NCBI RefSeq assembly: GCF_014174255.1
Contig: NZ_JABEQJ010000021.1
Location: forward strand, 1-64,000
Source of the DNA: Gluconacetobacter sacchari
Lineage (GTDB): Bacteria; Pseudomonadota; Alphaproteobacteria; Acetobacterales; Acetobacteraceae
Length of the DNA: 64,000 nucleotides
Direction: 5' to 3'
Of this stretch, positions 25,226 to 34,265 are shown piece after piece. The translations under genes were made by a program, and so were the position numbers. Position 1 is the first letter of the stretch. Every line of letters starts with the position of its first letter. Under the pieces are notes generated by a model that saw only the letters and a program-made list of their open reading frames with translations, was not told the DNA's origin and made no database searches.

Positions 25226-28219
25226 CTACGGGGCGGGAGGCCGCGCGGCCGTCCCGTCCATCGGGGCGCGCAGGAAGGCTTCCAGGTCCCGCGCGGTCTC
25301 GGCCAGGCCGGCCCGGCGGATGGCGACGCCGTCGGGGAAGGCGGACAGCAGCCGTGAGGGCGCCCGGCGGTCGAGCAGCACGAACGCACCCCGGTCGCCG
25401 GCGCCGCGGATCAGCCGGCCGAAGGCCTGGCGCAGGCGCAGGCGCGCGATCCGGTCGTCATACGCGCCCGGCGCCCCGTGCGACAGGTGCGTGCGGCGTT
25501 CGCGATGCAGGATATCCGGGCGGGGCCATGGCACGCGCTCGAACACCACCAGGCGCAGGGACTGGCCCGGCACGTCCACGCCGTCGCGCATCGCATCGGT
25601 GCCCAGCAGGCAGGAATTGGCCTCCGACCGGAAGATATCGACCAGCGTGGCATTGTCCATGCCGTCGACATGCTGGGCATAGAGCGGGATGCCTGCCTCT
25701 TCCAGCGGCTGCGACAGGCGCCGATGCACCGCGCGCAGGCGCGAAATCGCGGTGAACAGGCCCAGGCCGCCGCCCCCGGCGGCCAGGAACAGCGTGCGGT
25801 AGGCGGCGGCCAGCGCGCCGATATCGTCATGGGCCACGTCGGTCACGATGAAGGCGCGGCTCTGCTGCCGGTAGTCGAACGGGCTGGCCAGCGACGCGCG
25901 CAGCGCGGGAGAGGGCAGGTGGCTGGCGCCGGTCCGGGCCTCGGCCGCTTCCCATGCGCGTTCGGCTTCGTCCGGGTCGCCACGGCCGTTTTCGTCGCGC
26001 AGGGTCGCGGAGGTGATCAGCACGCCATGCGCCGGTGCCGCCAGGACGGTGGCGAAGGGGATGGTCGGATCCAGCCAATGGCGATGGAGCCCGACATCCT
26101 GCTCGCCGGGGCGCTGGCCCTCGCGCCGGTCCATGCGGATGAAATCGACATGTTGCGGCGCCCCGAGCCGGGTGTCGTCGCGCGGTTCGCCGATCGCGCG
26201 GAGCATCGCGCTCCATCCGTCGGCGCGGCTGAGCGCGCGGCGGCGCATCGTGCGCACCGCGGCTTCGATCCGTTCGCGGGTGGCGGGGTCCAGGTCGCCC
26301 GATTCGTCGTCCAGCCGTTCCAGCAGCCGGTCGACCAGGGCGCGCAGGGCGGCCGACAGCCGGTCCAGCGCCCGGGCCAGCGTGGCGGCGGCCGGCGGGA
26401 TGTCGTCGGCCAGCGGGCGCAGGTCGCATTCGATGGCGCCGGGCTGGGCCCGGGGTTGGGCCCAGGGGGATGCGGTGTCGCCGGCGCGGCTGCGCGCCAG
26501 GACCTGGCAGGCCAGCAGATGCAGGAAATGTTCGCAGGGATTGGGCAGGGAGTCGCGGGGCGGGGAAGAACGCTGCGGGGCCGCGGGGTCGTCGCCGGGT
26601 CGCGCGGGCAGGGACGCCTGCACCATGTCGGCCAGGCGGCCGGACCAGCCGGGGGCGGGCAGGGCGTGGGCGGCCTGGAGCACGGCGTCGAGCGGTGCCT
26701 CCAGCCGGGCGTCGCCGACCACCAGATCGTCGAGGCGGCGTTTCAGGCCACGGGCGCGGGATCGCGCGCCCTCGGCACCCAGCAGCCAGCGGCGCAGCTC
26801 CGCCGCCTCCAGCCCCGACAGTTCGACGGAAAACGCGCTGTCGGCCGCGTCCATCACATGATGGCCCTCGTCGAACACGTAGCGCGTGGGAATATTGTCC
26901 TCGTCCGAGGTGGTGTCGCCGCCCATGGCGTGCCAGGCGGCCTGCGTCATGACGAGGGCATGGTTGGCGATGACCAGGTCGGCCTGGCGGGCCCGCCGGA
27001 TCGAATGTTCGACGAAGCAGCGCTGGTAATGCGGGCAGGCGCCATGGATACATTCGCCCCGCCGGTCCGCCACGCCCGCCAGGGTGCCGCGCCCGAACAG
27101 GTCGCCGAACCAGCCGGGCAGGTCGCCGCCCGTCAGGTCGCCGTCGGCCGTGACGCCGGCCCAGCGGGCGAGGAGCGACAGGGCGATGATGCCGCCCGAG
27201 GGCGCGCCCGAAGTGCCGTCCTGCGGGCCGCTCCGGTTGCCGGCGACGTTTACGGCCTCTTCCATGTTCAGCAGGCACAGATAATTCTCCCGCCCCTTGC
27301 GCAGGACGACGTGCTGCCGCCGGATCGCCGGGTCGGGGTAGAGGCGCGCCAGTTCGCCCTCGATCTGGCGTTGCAGGTGCCGCGTGTAGGTGCTGATCCA
27401 GACCGGGCCGCCATTGCGCTCCGCCCACAGGCTGGCGGGCGCGACATAGCCCAGGGTCTTGCCGGTGCCGGTGCCCGCTTCGGCCAGCACCATGTGCGGG
27501 TCGCCCCGGGTCAGGCGGGGGGCGAAGGCGGCGCTGGCGGCGGCGGCGAAATCGGCCTGGCCGGCGCGGCTTTCCGCGTGGGCGCCCAGCATCTCGCCCA
27601 GCCGGCGCCGTGCGTCGGCCGCCGGTACCGGGAGGCTGGACGGCGCGGGGCGGGGGGCGGTTTCCTCCCATTTCGGCAGGCGGCGCCAGACGCGGATGGC
27701 GTCGCCCGGTTGCAGGACCTCGGCCGGCAGCCTGGCGGGGGCGGCCAGGGCCGCCAGGACGCTGGGCCCCCATGCCCAGCCGGCGTGGTTCATCCGTACC
27801 GCCAGCGCCGTCATCTCCTCGCCGGCAGGCGTGGGGCGGCGGGCGGCGATGTGGTCGAGGAGGATTTCGGCCAGTTCCGGCAGCAGGTCGGCTTCGGCCG
27901 CGCCGATATGCGCTTCGTCCAGTTCCAGGGCCAGCGCCAGGCCCCGCGCCGTCGGCGGGACCGTGCGGCCGGGCATCGCGAACAGGAACAGTTCCAGCAG
28001 GTCCAGCCAGGGGGTCGGCTGCGGGGGCGGCGAAAGGCCCAGCCGGCGCGCGGTCAGCGGCGCGTGGACCACCAGGGGTGGCGGCATGTCGCGCAGCAGG
28101 CGCGCGGCCTCGTCGCCCGGCAGCGCGAGCAGTTCGCCGTCCGGGGTCAGCAGCGAGCAGGTGCCATGGCGTGCCACCAGGGCGGGCGGCAGGTCCGGTG
28201 AGGGGGGCGGTGTGGCCAT
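25226..28219 (-). CDS. DinG/YoaA-type ATP-dependent DNA helicase
   Basis: A 997 aa XPD-like superfamily 2 helicase. A roughly 230-residue N-terminal region precedes Walker A AEAGTGTGKT (about 245-254). Helicase motif II is DEGHH (about 448). The cysteines in RRGECIHGACPHYQRC, with one further upstream, provide the iron-sulfur cluster ligands of the XPD/DinG family. Late motifs include GTDAMRDGVDVPGQSLR and LRLRQAFGRLIRGAGDRGAF. DinG enzymes unwind forked DNA, R-loops and G-quadruplexes in repair. Transcribed alone, divergent from lysyl-tRNA synthetase. A long open frame on the opposite strand is only a codon-bias shadow. Confidence 0.92.
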   Translation of the reverse strand: MATPPPSPDLPPALVARHGTCSLLTPDGELLALPGDEAARLLRDMPPPLVVHAPLTARRLGLSPPPQPTPWLDLLELFLFAMPGRTVPPTARGLALALELDEAHIGAAEADLLPELAEILLDHIAARRPTPAGEEMTALAVRMNHAGWAWGPSVLAALAAPARLPAEVLQPGDAIRVWRRLPKWEETAPRPAPSSLPVPAADARRRLGEMLGAHAESRAGQADFAAAASAAFAPRLTRGDPHMVLAEAGTGTGKTLGYVAPASLWAERNGGPVWISTYTRHLQRQIEGELARLYPDPAIRRQHVVLRKGRENYLCLLNMEEAVNVAGNRSGPQDGTSGAPSGGIIALSLLARWAGVTADGDLTGGDLPGWFGDLFGRGTLAGVADRRGECIHGACPHYQRCFVEHSIRRARQADLVIANHALVMTQAAWHAMGGDTTSDEDNIPTRYVFDEGHHVMDAADSAFSVELSGLEAAELRRWLLGAEGARSRARGLKRRLDDLVVGDARLEAPLDAVLQAAHALPAPGWSGRLADMVQASLPARPGDDPAAPQRSSPPRDSLPNPCEHFLHLLACQVLARSRAGDTASPWAQPRAQPGAIECDLRPLADDIPPAAATLARALDRLSAALRALVDRLLERLDDESGDLDPATRERIEAAVRTMRRRALSRADGWSAMLRAIGEPRDDTRLGAPQHVDFIRMDRREGQRPGEQDVGLHRHWLDPTIPFATVLAAPAHGVLITSATLRDENGRGDPDEAERAWEAAEARTGASHLPSPALRASLASPFDYRQQSRAFIVTDVAHDDIGALAAAYRTLFLAAGGGGLGLFTAISRLRAVHRRLSQPLEEAGIPLYAQHVDGMDNATLVDIFRSEANSCLLGTDAMRDGVDVPGQSLRLVVFERVPWPRPDILHRERRTHLSHGAPGAYDDRIARLRLRQAFGRLIRGAGDRGAFVLLDRRAPSRLLSAFPDGVAIRRAGLAETARDLEAFLRAPMDGTAARPPAP

Positions 28220-28326
28220 TGAAGGAACATATAGGGGACAAATCGCCGCCTGTCGCCCATCCGGCGGACAGATGTTGTATGCTAGGATTGACCCATCAGG
28301 TTTCAGTTCATAGCTTCCGGCGCATC

Positions 28327-29949
28327 ATGTCCGATCAGAACCGTCTCGATCCCGCTTCCCTGCCCAAGGCCTGGCCGTTCGAAGAAGCGGCCAAGCTGGC
28401 CGCCCATGTCGGGCGCCGGGCCCGGCCGGCCGAAGCGCCCGCCTTGCTGGAAACCGGATACGGTCCCTCCGGCCTGCCGCATATCGGGACGTTCGGCGAG
28501 GTCGCGCGGACCTCGTGGGTGCGGCAGGCCTATACGCGCCTGACCGGGCGGCCGACGCGGCTGCTCGCCTTTTCCGACGACATGGACGCGCTGCGCAAGG
28601 TCCCGGACAATGTGCCCAACGGCGACATGCTCCGCCGGCATCTGGGCAAGCCGCTGTCTCGCATCCCCGATCCGTTCGGCACGCACGAGTCCTTCGCGGC
28701 GCACAATAATGCGCGGCTGCGCTCGTTTCTGGACGGATTCGGCTTTGATTACGAATTCGCCTCGTCGACCGACTATTACGCCAGCGGCCGCTTCGATGCC
28801 GCCCTGCGCCGCGTGCTGGAAGTGCATGACGAGATCGTTGCGGTCATTGCTCCGACCCTCGGTCCCGATCGGCGGGCGACCTATTCGCCGGTCCTGCCGA
28901 TCCATCCGCGCACCGGGTTGGTGATGCAGGTGCGCATGGATGGCATCGACCCCGTGGCGGGAACGGTGCGCTGGGCCGACGAGGATGGTGAGGTTTTTGA
29001 AACGCCCGTGACCGGCGGCCATGCGAAGATGCAGTGGAAGGCCGACTGGGCCATGCGCTGGTTCGCGCTGGGCGTCGATTACGAGATGTCGGGCAAGGAC
29101 CTGATCGACAGTGTGAAGCTGTCGGGCAGGATCTGCCGCATCCTGGGCGGCGAGCCGCCGGCCGGCCTGACCTACGAGCTGTTCCTGGACGAGAATGGCC
29201 AGAAGATTTCCAAATCCAAGGGCAACGGCATCTCGGTCGAGGAATGGCTGCGCTATGCGCCGGCCGAGAGCCTGAGCCAGTATATGTTCAATGCCCCCCA
29301 GCGGGCGAAGCGCCTGTTCTTCGACGTCATCCCCAAGGCGGCGGACGAGTATCTGGCCAATGTTGCGCGGGCCCGGAGCGTGGCGGCCGAGGACCCGGCG
29401 CTGCTGGCCAATCCGGCGTGGTTCATCCATGCGGGACGGATCGACGCGCGCGCGGGCAGCCCGCTGACCTTCGCCATGCTGCTCAACCTGGCCAGCGCCG
29501 CCAACGCGGATACGCCCGACATGCTGTGGAAATTCATCCATCGCTATGACGGCGCGGCGTCGCCCGAAACCTGCCCGATGCTGGCGCGTCTGGTGGAACA
29601 CGCGATCGTCTATTACGCGGATTTCGTGCGCCCCGCGAAGACCTATCGCCAGCCCGACGCGCGCGAGCGCGCGGCCCTGGCGGATCTGGCGGACCTGCTG
29701 CGGGGGCTGGAAACCGGCACCGCGGAGCCCGACATGGTGCAGAACCTCGTCTTCGAGGTTGGCAAGCGTCACGGCTTCGAGCCGCTGCGCGACTGGTTCG
29801 GCTGTCTGTACGAGGTCCTGCTGGGCCAGAAGGAGGGACCGCGATTCGGCATTTTCATCGGGCTGTACGGGGTGGCGGAAACGATGGCGCTGATCGACGC
29901 GGCGCTGCTTCGCCCATCGGTCGAGGCCGCTTCCGTCGCCGCCGGTTGA
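28327..29949 (+). CDS. lysK: Lysyl-tRNA synthetase, class I
   Basis: Charges tRNA-Lys. This is the class I enzyme, structurally unrelated to the commoner class II LysRS and found in Archaea and some Bacteria including many Alphaproteobacteria. The 540 aa protein has the HIGH-type sequence GPSGLPHIGTF (47-56), the signature KMSKS-type KISKSK (293-298), and blocks such as FSDDMDALRKVPDN and MDGIDPVAGTVRWADEDG. The start ATG has no clear ribosome-binding site; the frame runs upstream but family similarity begins here. It is followed after 42 bases by an MprF-like gene on the same strand, which would use Lys-tRNA if it were a full synthase. Confidence 0.95.
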   Translation: MSDQNRLDPASLPKAWPFEEAAKLAAHVGRRARPAEAPALLETGYGPSGLPHIGTFGEVARTSWVRQAYTRLTGRPTRLLAFSDDMDALRKVPDNVPNGDMLRRHLGKPLSRIPDPFGTHESFAAHNNARLRSFLDGFGFDYEFASSTDYYASGRFDAALRRVLEVHDEIVAVIAPTLGPDRRATYSPVLPIHPRTGLVMQVRMDGIDPVAGTVRWADEDGEVFETPVTGGHAKMQWKADWAMRWFALGVDYEMSGKDLIDSVKLSGRICRILGGEPPAGLTYELFLDENGQKISKSKGNGISVEEWLRYAPAESLSQYMFNAPQRAKRLFFDVIPKAADEYLANVARARSVAAEDPALLANPAWFIHAGRIDARAGSPLTFAMLLNLASAANADTPDMLWKFIHRYDGAASPETCPMLARLVEHAIVYYADFVRPAKTYRQPDARERAALADLADLLRGLETGTAEPDMVQNLVFEVGKRHGFEPLRDWFGCLYEVLLGQKEGPRFGIFIGLYGVAETMALIDAALLRPSVEAASVAAG

Positions 29950-29991
29950 CGCAGGGGCGATGACCTCTGCCATGGCCGGGTTCGCGCTCTC

Positions 29992-32055
29992 ATGGTTCTG
30001 AACTGTTCTCCGTCGCCGGAGGGGTCGCAGCAGGCGGCGCCGCGATGGCGCCGCCTGCTGCGGCATCTGCCGCATCTTGTGGGCCTGTGCCTGATGATCG
30101 GCGCGATCGTCGTGGTTCAGCACGAGGTCCGGGACCTGCACTGGGACGATATCCGGGCGGCGCTGGGCACGATCCCGGCCGCGACCCTGGTGATGGGGAT
30201 CGGCTGCACGGTCCTGTCCTATTTCATCCTGTCCTTCTACGACTGTCTGGCGGTCGTGCAGGTGGGCCGGCGTCTGTCGTATCGCAGGGCGGCGTTTGCC
30301 TCGTTCTGTTCCTATGTCCTGTCGCATAATCTGGGGTTTGCCGCGATTTCCGGGGCGGCGGTGCGCTTCAGGCTGTATGGCAATTGGGGATTGGGACCGT
30401 TTGATATCGCGCAGATCATCGCGTTCTGTTCCGCGACCTATCTGCTGGGCGCCGGAGCGCTGATCGGCGCGGTGCTGGTGCTGGAGCCCTCCGCGGTGCC
30501 GGTCGTGGGCGCGCGCCTGCCGCATCTGGTGCTGTCGGGGATCGGCCTGCTGCTGTGGGCGGCGGTCGGGGTCTATATCCTGCTGGGATTGTGGCTGACG
30601 CAGATCCGGGTCTGTCGCTGGACCGTCGTGCTGCCCCGGCCCGGCATGGCGTTTGCCCAGATGCTGGTTGCGGCGGCGGAAGTCGCGGCCACCGCCGGGA
30701 TCGCCTATATCTTCCTGCCTTCGGGGATCGGGCTGGGATATGGCGTGTTCCTGGCCATCTACATCGCCTCGTACACTGCCGGCCTGGTGGCCAGCGTGCC
30801 GGGGGGGCTGGGGGTGTTCGACGGCGCGATGATGCTGGCGCTGGGGGCATACCTGCCGCCGTCGCAGATCGTCAGCACCATTCTGGTCTTTCGCCTGTTC
30901 TATTACATCATCCCGCTGTTCATGGCCGGGCTGATGTTCGCGGGGCACGAACTGTTCCTGCGCGGCGACGCGGCCCTGGCGCGCAAGGCGGCGCCGCAGG
31001 CCCCCCGGCGCGGACCGCGCGAGGTGCGGCCCAGCCATGTGATCCGCGAGAGCGAGGCCGATTTTTCGGTGGTCGTGGCGACGGGCGCGGTGTCGATCTG
31101 CGGTGCGCTGCTGATCGCGCTGACGATCCTCGACCCCGCGTCGTGGAGCAATGCCGGCGGATTGCATCATCTGGTCGGTGTCGCGGGGGATTATCTGCTG
31201 TCGCTGATCGGGGTCGTGCTGATCGGCCTGGCCGTCGGCCTGTCGCAGCGGGTGACCCTGGCGTGGAAGCTGACCCTGGGCCTGCTGGTCGGCGCCGCCG
31301 CGCTGACGATGTTGCGCGGGGCCTCGCTGGCCGTGCCGGGGATCCTGGGGCTGGTGGCTGTGCTGATCGCGCCGTTTCGCGGGTCGTATTACCGGCATGC
31401 GCGGATCCTGAGCGAACCGCTGGCGTTCCGCACCGGGCTGTCGCTGCTGCTGCTGATCGGCTGCGTGCTGGTGCTGGCCTGTTCCGGACCGCGGGACGAG
31501 GTTGGCGGAAGCTGGTGGGAGGTGATGCTGTTCACCGCCTCGCACGGTGTCGGGCAATGGACCATGGGGTTGGCCGTCGTGCTGGGCGCCGTCATGATCG
31601 GCCGGCTGGTCCGCCCCGGCGGTGTCGCGGTGCGGCCGTGGGACAGTGCCGGCGCGGCCGAATATCGGGCGTTGGACCATGCGATGGACGATCTGGGGCC
31701 GGTCGTGCCCGCCGGGATGATCCCCGGGGAGTCCGGCCTGGCGCTGCTGCCTTTCCTGCGGACCGAGACCTTCCTGATCGGGCTGGGCGACCCCGCCGGG
31801 TCGTGGGACGATTGCGCGTCGGCGATCTGGTGGCTGCGGGACCTGGCGGTGCAGGAGCACCGGCAGCCGGCCTTCTGGCGGGTCGGGGCGTCGATGCTGG
31901 ATGTCTATAACGATCTGGGCCTGACATCCTGGCCGCTGACGGAAGCGGACGGGGAAGAGCTGTATCTGTGCTGCCTGCCGCAGAGCGTGCCGCATGTCGC
32001 CGCCATCATGGAGAGCGCGGGCCCGGTGCCGGGGAACCGTCCGGACGGGGCTTGA
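29992..32055 (+). CDS. MprF-like membrane protein with truncated lysyl-phosphatidylglycerol synthase domain
   Basis: A 687 aa protein. The first about 545 residues form a polytopic flippase-type region (about 13 hydrophobic segments), including FASFCSYVLSHNLGFAAISGAAVRFRLYG and ASVPGGLGVFDGAMMLALG, recognisable from MprF. The remaining about 140 residues match only the start of the DUF2156 aminoacyl-transferase domain (FLIGLGDPAGSWDD, VGASMLDVYNDLGL). The rest of that domain is missing. MprF normally has about 850 aa and adds lysine from Lys-tRNA to phosphatidylglycerol. Both other forward frames lack the remaining part, so this is a clean stop, not a frameshift. It may be flippase-only or act with a separate synthase. 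Confidence 0.75.
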   Translation: MVLNCSPSPEGSQQAAPRWRRLLRHLPHLVGLCLMIGAIVVVQHEVRDLHWDDIRAALGTIPAATLVMGIGCTVLSYFILSFYDCLAVVQVGRRLSYRRAAFASFCSYVLSHNLGFAAISGAAVRFRLYGNWGLGPFDIAQIIAFCSATYLLGAGALIGAVLVLEPSAVPVVGARLPHLVLSGIGLLLWAAVGVYILLGLWLTQIRVCRWTVVLPRPGMAFAQMLVAAAEVAATAGIAYIFLPSGIGLGYGVFLAIYIASYTAGLVASVPGGLGVFDGAMMLALGAYLPPSQIVSTILVFRLFYYIIPLFMAGLMFAGHELFLRGDAALARKAAPQAPRRGPREVRPSHVIRESEADFSVVVATGAVSICGALLIALTILDPASWSNAGGLHHLVGVAGDYLLSLIGVVLIGLAVGLSQRVTLAWKLTLGLLVGAAALTMLRGASLAVPGILGLVAVLIAPFRGSYYRHARILSEPLAFRTGLSLLLLIGCVLVLACSGPRDEVGGSWWEVMLFTASHGVGQWTMGLAVVLGAVMIGRLVRPGGVAVRPWDSAGAAEYRALDHAMDDLGPVVPAGMIPGESGLALLPFLRTETFLIGLGDPAGSWDDCASAIWWLRDLAVQEHRQPAFWRVGASMLDVYNDLGLTSWPLTEADGEELYLCCLPQSVPHVAAIMESAGPVPGNRPDGA

Positions 32056-32107
32056 CGGCCGGCCCGGTCTGGGAAAGACGATAGACCATTCCCTGGAATG
32101 GGTTCCG

Positions 32108-32839
32108 ATGTCCCCTGGTCTTCATGCCCTGCCTTCCCTCGGCTGGAAGGACACGCTTTCGGTCTTCAGCGATACGTTCCTGCTGGCGTTTCCCGCCCTG
32201 TTCTCGATCGTCAACCCGATCGGCGCGTCGCTGATCTTCTCGCAGGTGACGGCGGGGCGGGAGCGGCGCGAATCCCTGGCGCTGGCGCGAACGGTCGCGT
32301 TCTATTCCGCGGGGCTGCTGATCGCGTCGATCTGGGCCGGCAGCGCGATTCTCGCGTTTTTCGGCATCACCGTCGATTCGCTGCGCATTGCCGGTGGGCT
32401 GGTGGTGGCCGTGCGGGCCTGGGCGCTGCTTCAGGCGCCGGAGGAGGCCGCCGCGCGCAAGGAGAAGCAGGCCATGCAGGGCGGGCGGACCGTCGCCGTG
32501 CCGAACTGGATGGAAATGGCCTTCTTTCCCATGACCATGCCGTTTACCGTCGGGCCCGGCTCGATCGCGGTGGCCATCGCGCTGAGCGCCTCGCGCCCGG
32601 CTTCGCCGGCTTGGCTGGTCTTCTATCTGGCGCTTTCGGCTGCCGCGATCGTCGTGGCGGCCACGGTCTGGCTCGCCTATGCCTATGCCGAACGGCTGGT
32701 CGTCATGCTGGGGGTGACCGGGGCGCGGATCGTCTCGCGCCTCGCGGCGCTGATCCTGCTGTGCATCGGCGTGCAGATCCTTTCGGCCGGGGTCGAGGGG
32801 CTGGTGGTGACGATCATGCGGGCGGTGGCGGCGTCCTGA
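32108..32839 (+). CDS. MarC family membrane protein
   Basis: A 243 aa protein with six predicted membrane segments. MarC-family features are FLLAFPALFSIVNPIGASLIF at the start and MTMPFTVGPGSIAVAIALS in the middle. Despite the name, MarC proteins are not proven drug transporters; their role is unknown. I choose the ATG at 32108 because sequence upstream of it is not membrane-like. It ends inside the convergent uracil-DNA glycosylase gene (26-base overlap of 3' ends). Confidence 0.88.
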   Translation: MSPGLHALPSLGWKDTLSVFSDTFLLAFPALFSIVNPIGASLIFSQVTAGRERRESLALARTVAFYSAGLLIASIWAGSAILAFFGITVDSLRIAGGLVVAVRAWALLQAPEEAAARKEKQAMQGGRTVAVPNWMEMAFFPMTMPFTVGPGSIAVAIALSASRPASPAWLVFYLALSAAAIVVAATVWLAYAYAERLVVMLGVTGARIVSRLAALILLCIGVQILSAGVEGLVVTIMRAVAAS

Positions 32840-33452
32840 CGGGATCCGCGCGCGGCGGTGCCATAATGGGAGCGATGGCGGCGCGGAGCGCCGGCAGCAC
32901 CTCCGCCGCGAACCAGGGATTGCGGCGTTCCCATGCCCCGGTCCGCCATGACGGATGCGGCAGCGGAAAATAGCGGGGCAGAAAGTCCCGGAAGTTCCGG
33001 ACCCGGTCTTCTACCCGGCCGGGACCCAGGACCGCCGCCTGGGCGTAGGAGCCCACCAGCAGGGTCAGGGCGATGTCGGGCATGCCGGCCAGCAGCCGGG
33101 CCCGCCAGAGAGGGGCGCATTCCGGACGGGGCGGCCGGTCGCCGCCCCTGGGGAGGCGGCCCGGATAGCACAGGCCCATCGGCAGAATGGCGATGCGGCG
33201 GGAATCGTAGAACGTCTCGCGGTCCATGCCCAGCCAGCCCCGCAGCCGGTCGCCCGAGGCATCGTTGAACGAGATCCCGGTTTCATGAACTCTCGTGCCC
33301 GGGGCCTGGCTGGCGATCAGCAGCCGCGCCGTGGGCGACACATGCAGGACCGGGCGCGGCCCCAGCGGCAGGCTGTCGGCGCAGACCCGGCAGGCGCGGA
33401 CCTGCGCGACCAGGGAGGCCAGTTCGTCCGGGGCGCTGTCGTGGTCCGTCAT
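32814..33452 (-). CDS. Uracil-DNA glycosylase family protein
   Basis: A 212 aa protein of the UDG superfamily (COG1573-like). N-terminal CRVCADSLPLGPRPVLH is followed by LLIASQAPGTRVHETGISFNDASGDRLRGWLGM, which contains the GxxPG-type water-activating motif region (QAPGTRVHE). The C-terminal motif is PLPHPSWRTGAW, the H-P-S loop that contacts DNA. It probably removes uracil or another damaged base, though many such proteins are uncharacterised. The ATG overlaps the sirtuin stop by four bases (ATGA), so the two are co-translated. Its 3' end overlaps marC. Confidence 0.82.
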   Translation of the reverse strand: MTDHDSAPDELASLVAQVRACRVCADSLPLGPRPVLHVSPTARLLIASQAPGTRVHETGISFNDASGDRLRGWLGMDRETFYDSRRIAILPMGLCYPGRLPRGGDRPPRPECAPLWRARLLAGMPDIALTLLVGSYAQAAVLGPGRVEDRVRNFRDFLPRYFPLPHPSWRTGAWERRNPWFAAEVLPALRAAIAPIMAPPRADPVRTPPPPA

Positions 33453-34171
33453 GATCCCAGGATGTCGGCCACCCAGCGGGGGACCATCCGGGTCGCCGGA
33501 CCCACCAGCGTGCGATCGAACAGGGTGGGGGTGGCGGGGGCTTCCAGATTGATGTCCAGCGTGTCGGCATGGTCGCGGACCTCGGCCACGAAGCCGGCCG
33601 CCGGATAGACCGTGCCGGACGTGCCGATCGTCACGAAACGGTCGCACGCGGCCAGGGCGGCCGCGATCCGCTCCATGTGCAGCGGTACTTCGCCGAACCA
33701 GACGATATCGGGCCGCAGGGTGGGGCGGTGGCAGGCCGGGCAGGGGGTGTCGGGCAGGCAGTCACCCAGCCATTCGGGGGTGGCGCCGCAGGAGAGGCAG
33801 CGGACACGTCGTAATTCGCCATGCATATGCACGACATCGCGGCTGCCCGCGCGTTCGTGCAGGTCGTCGATATTCTGCGTGACGATCAGCAGCTCGCCGT
33901 TCCAGCGCCCGTCGCGCGCGGCCTGCTCCAGCGTCGCCAGGGCGCGATGGGCAGCATTGGGTTCGGCATGTGCCAGTTCCGCGCGCCGTTCGTTATAGAA
34001 ACGGCTGACCAGCATCGGATCGCGGCGGAAGCCCTGGGGCGTGCAGACATCGGCGATGTCATGCCGGTTCCACAGGCCGCCGGCATCACGAAACGTCTCC
34101 AGGCCGGATTCCCGGCTGATGCCGGCCCCGGTCAGGACGACGAGGCGCTCCGCTGGATCATGCTGCTTCAT
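33449..34171 (-). CDS. cobB: NAD-dependent protein deacylase (Sir2 family)
   Basis: Removes acyl groups from lysines with NAD+. The 240 aa protein has the NAD-binding GAGISRESGLETFRDAGGLW (15-34), TQNIDDLHERAG, the catalytic histidine H117 in HMHGE, and four zinc cysteines (C125, C128, C144, C147). The ending SG-type IGTSGTVYPAAGF is also typical. I start at MKQHDPAERL (34171); a longer frame exists upstream, of low similarity to the family. First gene of the sirtuin-UDG pair; it follows the adhB terminator. Confidence 0.93.
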   Translation of the reverse strand: MKQHDPAERLVVLTGAGISRESGLETFRDAGGLWNRHDIADVCTPQGFRRDPMLVSRFYNERRAELAHAEPNAAHRALATLEQAARDGRWNGELLIVTQNIDDLHERAGSRDVVHMHGELRRVRCLSCGATPEWLGDCLPDTPCPACHRPTLRPDIVWFGEVPLHMERIAAALAACDRFVTIGTSGTVYPAAGFVAEVRDHADTLDINLEAPATPTLFDRTLVGPATRMVPRWVADILGS

Positions 34172-34202
34172 TCCGCTCTCCATGCCCGATTCCACCGCAT
34201 AA

Positions 34203-34233
34203 GAAAACCGCCGCGGGGAGGCCCCGCGGCGGC
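34203..34233 (-). terminator. Rho-independent terminator of adhAB
   Basis: Twelve-base GC-rich stem (about 34207-34218 with 34222-34233) and three-base loop, followed on the minus strand by TTTTCTT. It lies 33 bases after the adhB stop. Confidence 0.85.
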
Positions 34234-34265
34234 TGGAAGGAAGACCGGACTGGAATGGGCGCGGC

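Noticed and set aside
25478-28201. Open frame of about 900 codons opposite the DinG-like helicase
   Set aside because: Gly/Ala/Gln-rich and without motifs; codon-bias shadow.
28303-31995. Very long open frame (about 1230 codons) opposite lysK and the MprF-like gene
   Set aside because: No recognisable motif, low-complexity Gln/Arg/His composition, and both opposite-strand genes have strong family motifs.
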